Origin: Mycolicibacterium aurum
Lineage (GTDB): Bacteria > Actinomycetota > Actinomycetes > Mycobacteriales > Mycobacteriaceae
Length of the DNA stretch: 64,000 nucleotides
Direction of reading: 5' to 3'
Assembly (NCBI GenBank): GCA_900078775.1
Contig: LT549889.1
Coordinates: 3,472,001-3,536,000 of the forward strand
The notes beneath the pieces are model-generated. The model was not told where the DNA came from. It saw nothing but the letters and a program-made list of their open reading frames with translations, and ran no database searches. Both the position numbers and the translations under genes were made by a program. Numbering within the stretch: the stretch's first letter is position 1; every line of letters starts with the position of its first letter. This document shows positions 63,086 to 64,000 of this stretch, piece after piece.

Positions 63086-63829
63086 ATGACGACCCCGATC
63101 GACTCCGGCCGTCCGTACCGTTCGGCCGCGGACCCCAGCACCGCCGAAGACCTGCCCGAAGCCGTCGCCGAAGGCGTTGCGCAGTTCCTGGGCCGACCGC
63201 GGGCCCGTGGCTGGATTCACCTGTACTCGGCCATCGTGGCGTTCATCGCCGGCGCCGCTCTGGTGGCGGTGTCCTGGTCGGTGCAGTCGACGCGCGCCGG
63301 GCTGGCCACCCTGCTCTACACGTTCACCATCGTGGCGATGTTCACCGTCAGCGCCACCTATCACCGGGTGACCTGGCGCTCGCAGCGGGCGCGCACCTGG
63401 ATGAAGCGCCTCGACCATTCGATGATCTTCTTGTTCATCGCCGGCAGCTACACCCCGTTCGCGCTGCTGGCGCTGCCCGAGTCCAAGGGCATGGTGCTGT
63501 TCTGGATCGTCTGGGGCGGCGCGATCGCCGGGGTGCTGCTGAAGATGCTCTGGCCGGCGGCACCGCGCTGGCTCGGGGTGCCGCTCTACATCCTGTTGGG
63601 TTGGGTGGCGGCCTGGTTCATCGGCCCGATCATGGACGGCGCCGGGGTGGCCGCGGTGGTGCTGCTGATCGTCGGCGGCGCGCTCTACAGCATCGGTGGC
63701 GTGCTGTATGCGCTGAAGTGGCCGAACCCGTGGCCGACGACGTTCGGCCATCACGAGTTCTTCCACGCCTGCACCGCGGTCGCGGCGATCTGCCACTACA
63801 TCGCGATGTGGTTCGCGGTCTTCTCCTGA
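63086..63829 (+). CDS. Hemolysin III family (PAQR-like) membrane protein
   Basis: 247 residues; ATG 63086 chosen because GGAGG lies about 5 bases upstream (ATG 63065 is less favoured). Seven transmembrane segments with metal-coordinating His residues ([10 protein letters not shown], and the C-terminal [20 protein letters not shown]). Corresponds to Rv1085c. Ends at hairpin element C. Confidence 0.92.
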   Translation: MTTPIDSGRPYRSAADPSTAEDLPEAVAEGVAQFLGRPRARGWIHLYSAIVAFIAGAALVAVSWSVQSTRAGLATLLYTFTIVAMFTVSATYHRVTWRSQRARTWMKRLDHSMIFLFIAGSYTPFALLALPESKGMVLFWIVWGGAIAGVLLKMLWPAAPRWLGVPLYILLGWVAAWFIGPIMDGAGVAAVVLLIVGGALYSIGGVLYALKWPNPWPTTFGHHEFFHACTAVAAICHYIAMWFAVFS

Positions 63830-63891
63830 CCTGTGATTTGTGGAGAGTTAGCCGGACTGATTCCGGGTAACTCTCCACGAATCGCTACAGC
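63826..63891. repeat. Dispersed hairpin element, copy C (terminator)
   Basis: Arms 63834-63856 and 63862-63884 pair over 23 positions with one mismatch and two G-U pairs. The element includes the TGA of hemolysin III (63827-63829) and the CTA (TAG on the minus strand) of the next gene (63885-63887). It matches copy A at 59 of 66 positions, including the flanking stop codons. Bidirectional termination is the likely role. Confidence 0.85.
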
Positions 63892-64000
63892 TGGGTGACG
63901 TCCTGCGGGCCCCAGAACGCCCGCATCGAGGTGATCAGACCATCGGCGTTGAACGCCATGACCTCGATGGGCTCGATCTTCATCGCTCCGCCGACGGTGA
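63885..64000 (-). CDS. 3' end of an NTF2/SnoaL-like protein
   Basis: Only the last 38 residues are in the window. The tail reads MKIEPIEVMAFNADGLITSM then RAFWGPQDVTQL. This is the C-terminal beta-hairpin pattern of the SnoaL/steroid isomerase-like NTF2 fold (FNADGLITSMRAFWGP), as in ketosteroid isomerase-type proteins. The 5' end lies beyond 64000; no catalytic residues can be judged. Confidence 0.7.
   Translation of the reverse strand, partial: TVGGAMKIEPIEVMAFNADGLITSMRAFWGPQDVTQL

Overview
The window is high-GC actinobacterial DNA and reads as a chromosome segment of a Mycobacterium/Mycolicibacterium species, probably a rapid grower. The evidence is a complete mce lipid-transport operon, a PE-PPE-domain serine hydrolase, DUF3556 and DUF6542 proteins, DesA2, a PIN-PhoH protein, and a gene order from about 30.5 to 63.8 kb that follows the M. 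tuberculosis Rv1112-to-Rv1085c order in reverse: ychF, DUF6542, ispH, Rv1109c-like, xseA, xseB, 3-beta-HSD, then AI-2E protein, DUF4245, glpX, fum, then phoH2, desA2, glyA, coaA, then the Rv1086-type prenyl synthase and hemolysin III. I saw no rRNA, tRNA or CRISPR array.

Layout. 0-7 kb: the tail of an unknown gene; a beta-oxidation operon (thiolase, enoyl-CoA hydratase, acyl-CoA dehydrogenase) divergent from a FadR/GntR regulator; a DUF3556 membrane protein behind a KstR-type operator; DoxX and a Rid-family protein. 7.3-21 kb: one minus-strand lipid operon of twelve tightly packed genes (yrbEA, yrbEB, mceA-F, two Mce-associated proteins, an epoxide-hydrolase-like enzyme and a WS/DGAT-like protein), with a TetR gene upstream. 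21.1-24.8 kb: an alpha/beta hydrolase translationally coupled to a 954-residue kinase plus PLP phospho-lyase-type fusion. 24.9-30.5 kb: an accessory patch of small enzymes, two decayed genes (DUF1801 and vapC-like), and a 30-bp duplication of the phnA tail around the vapC remnant. 30.5-64 kb: the conserved backbone described above, interrupted by lineage-specific genes (a penicillin-binding lipoprotein, PE-PPE hydrolase, epimerase/SDR pair, secreted lipase-like hydrolase with TetR, IS701-family element, PRC-barrel protein, DUF885 protein, FAD oxidoreductase).

How the genes fit together. Lipid and sterol handling dominates. Three 14-bp matches to the KstR consensus TNNAACNNGTTNNA lie directly upstream of the DUF3556 gene, the 3-beta-hydroxysteroid dehydrogenase gene and an epimerase/SDR operon. 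The first and third are the same sequence in opposite orientations. The mce operon would import lipids, and the terminal hydrolase and acyltransferase-like genes and the beta-oxidation operon would process them.

Most distinctive signals: (1) a dispersed 66-bp hairpin element whose ends carry the stop codons of the convergent genes on both sides; (2) an IS701 element inserted exactly in two overlapping convergent stop codons, with a CTAG duplication that restores both; (3) the kinase-lyase fusion coupled to a hydrolase; (4) a decayed vapC-like gene between direct repeats of the phnA 3' end; (5) a long-form SHMT in the place where M. tuberculosis has glyA1.
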